Made by a program: the position numbers and the translations under genes. A DNA stretch of 23,978 nt from Burkholderiales bacterium. Its GTDB lineage: Bacteria; Pseudomonadota; Gammaproteobacteria; Burkholderiales; Burkholderiaceae_D. Numbering within the stretch: the first letter of the stretch is position 1; each line of letters opens with the position of its first letter. The DNA lies in contig JAGWUK010000002.1 in the NCBI GenBank assembly GCA_028868455.1, forward strand, positions 1 through 23,978. Direction: 5' to 3'. The notes beneath the pieces are model-generated. The model had not been told where the DNA came from. It searched no databases and was given only the letters and a program-made list of their open reading frames with translations. Positions 23,019 to 23,978 of the stretch are shown piece by piece.

Positions 23019-23978
23019 TCAGGTTTCCGGTGCGGCGGGGGGCGGTGTGGCGCCGTTCAGGTCGTATAGCTGGATCTGGTTGAGCGTGTCAAAACAATGC
23101 GCGAAGACCGGTTGCAGACCGGTTTTCAATTGTTGGTCATTCGGGCTGAGTTGCCCATGATTGACGAGGATGCGCATTTTGCTGATCAGGTCGGCGTCAT
23201 GCAGCAAGTGGCCGAGCGGCGTCCAGACCGGCAATTTGCGCCCCCCGGCTTGTTGTTGCAGCGCTTCGATGATGTGCGGCGGAAATTCCCAACGCTGCGC
23301 AATGCGATACGACAAGGTGGCGGCAACCGAGGAAAAAATCATCTGGAAGCTGGTCGAATATTTCAGCCGCGTTTGTTCGCACACCTGATCCAGCAGGCGA
23401 AACGCAATGATCAGCCCGACGTTTTTCATCAGTCCGGCCAGAAACGCATGGAACGGGTCAAAATCCTGCCCGCTGCGTGTCAGCGCATGGCAGGCGACCG
23501 CGCATTTTTCCGATTGCGCCCAGATCATTGGCGCAGCGCGGCGCGTGTACTGTCCGGCGCTGAGATTGATGATGGGACGGAAAGCAACCTTGGCGATCAC
23601 CAGCCGCAGTCCTTCTTCACCGAGCATCATGACGGCCTTGTCCAGACTGCTGATGCGGTCAGCCGGATTATACAAAGCGCTGTTGACGGTATTGATGACT
23701 TCGCCGACCAGCACCACGTCCTTGACGATATGCCGCGTCAGTTCGCCAGTGGAGACGGTCTTGCTGCGCAGGCTGCTGAGCAGTTGCGGGATCACGGTTG
23801 GCACGCGCGGCACGATCACGGCATCGTTCAGATCCGAGGCCAGCAAGCGGTACAGGGCCTGCATCACAGTCTGTTCGGTTTCCGGGTTGGCGCCGCTACC
23901 CGGATAACCCATGAGCCAGTCAAAGAACAGGGTATCGATAGGTAATGCCGGTTTCCATGCCTGCAAATGGCTGGTCGC
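23019..23978 (-). CDS. HDOD-domain protein (partial, 5' end outside window)
   Basis: The frame stays open to the right edge, so the true start lies beyond it. The first codon usable as a start inside the window is a TTG at 23966, which I do not believe is the start. The visible C-terminal 319 residues contain an HDOD domain (about residues 50-245 of the visible part: PRVPTVIPQLLSSLRSK, EVINTVNSALYNP, SLDKAVMMLGEEGLRLVIAKVAF, HAFLAGLMKNVGLIIAFRLLD). HDOD proteins are signalling or output domains related to HD hydrolases but lack the metal-binding His-Asp pair, and none is seen here. The Pro/Ala-rich C-terminus is probably disordered. Confidence 0.88.
   Translation of the reverse strand, partial: ATSHLQAWKPALPIDTLFFDWLMGYPGSGANPETEQTVMQALYRLLASDLNDAVIVPRVPTVIPQLLSSLRSKTVSTGELTRHIVKDVVLVGEVINTVNSALYNPADRISSLDKAVMMLGEEGLRLVIAKVAFRPIINLSAGQYTRRAAPMIWAQSEKCAVACHALTRSGQDFDPFHAFLAGLMKNVGLIIAFRLLDQVCEQTRLKYSTSFQMIFSSVAATLSYRIAQRWEFPPHIIEALQQQAGGRKLPVWTPLGHLLHDADLISKMRILVNHGQLSPNDQQLKTGLQPVFAHCFDTLNQIQLYDLNGATPPPAAPET

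Overview
The window reads as a chromosomal segment of a Gram-negative betaproteobacterium, most likely Burkholderiales of the Oxalobacteraceae type. This rests on gene families (a 364-residue general porin ending in Phe, a TonB-dependent receptor, the membrane urate hydroxylase PuuD with a fused cytochrome c, a TPR_5 protein, an HDOD protein) and on small RNAs of a kind I associate with Betaproteobacteria. It is an inference; there is no rRNA or other marker gene here. No IS element, CRISPR array, tRNA or phage gene was seen.

Layout. (1) 1-310 is a non-coding intergenic repeat with nested inverted repeats. (2) 311-10058 is an alpha-glucoside utilisation locus: two LacI-family regulators, an MFS permease, beta-phosphoglucomutase, a GH65 disaccharide phosphorylase and, divergently, a TonB-dependent receptor. 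The scheme is outer-membrane import by the receptor, inner-membrane import by the MFS protein, phosphorolysis to beta-glucose 1-phosphate plus glucose (or another acceptor), and conversion to glucose 6-phosphate. Two different palindromic operator types are visible: an ACCGGT-core type at the phosphorylase promoter and an ATCGAT-core tandem pair at the receptor promoter. (3) 10222-11301 encodes a YeiB/DUF418-like membrane protein. (4) 11302-12202 is a protein-free stretch holding four tandem copies of a roughly 60-nt small-RNA gene. Each copy has its own -10-like box, a CUCCUCC motif, a small hairpin and a Rho-independent terminator. Three of the four carry CACCUCCU, identical to the anti-Shine-Dalgarno tail of 16S rRNA. 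This is the most interesting part of the window.

(5) 12203-18576 is a complete urate-to-glyoxylate pathway in two divergent operons around a GntR/FCD regulator. The minus strand carries uraH-puuD-alc-allA and a DUF817 membrane protein; the plus strand carries gntR-puuE-uraD. Two identical 12-bp palindromes lie in the divergent promoter region, one abutting the uraH -10. (6) 18658-20580 holds a porin, a 5'-truncated SigJ-type sigma factor remnant starting directly at the porin stop codon, and an AhpD-like CxxC protein, the usual partner of SigJ. (7) 20594-23978 is a minus-strand group: a GNAT acetyltransferase, a DUF6985-like protein, a small membrane protein, a TPR_5 protein and an HDOD-domain protein cut by the right edge.
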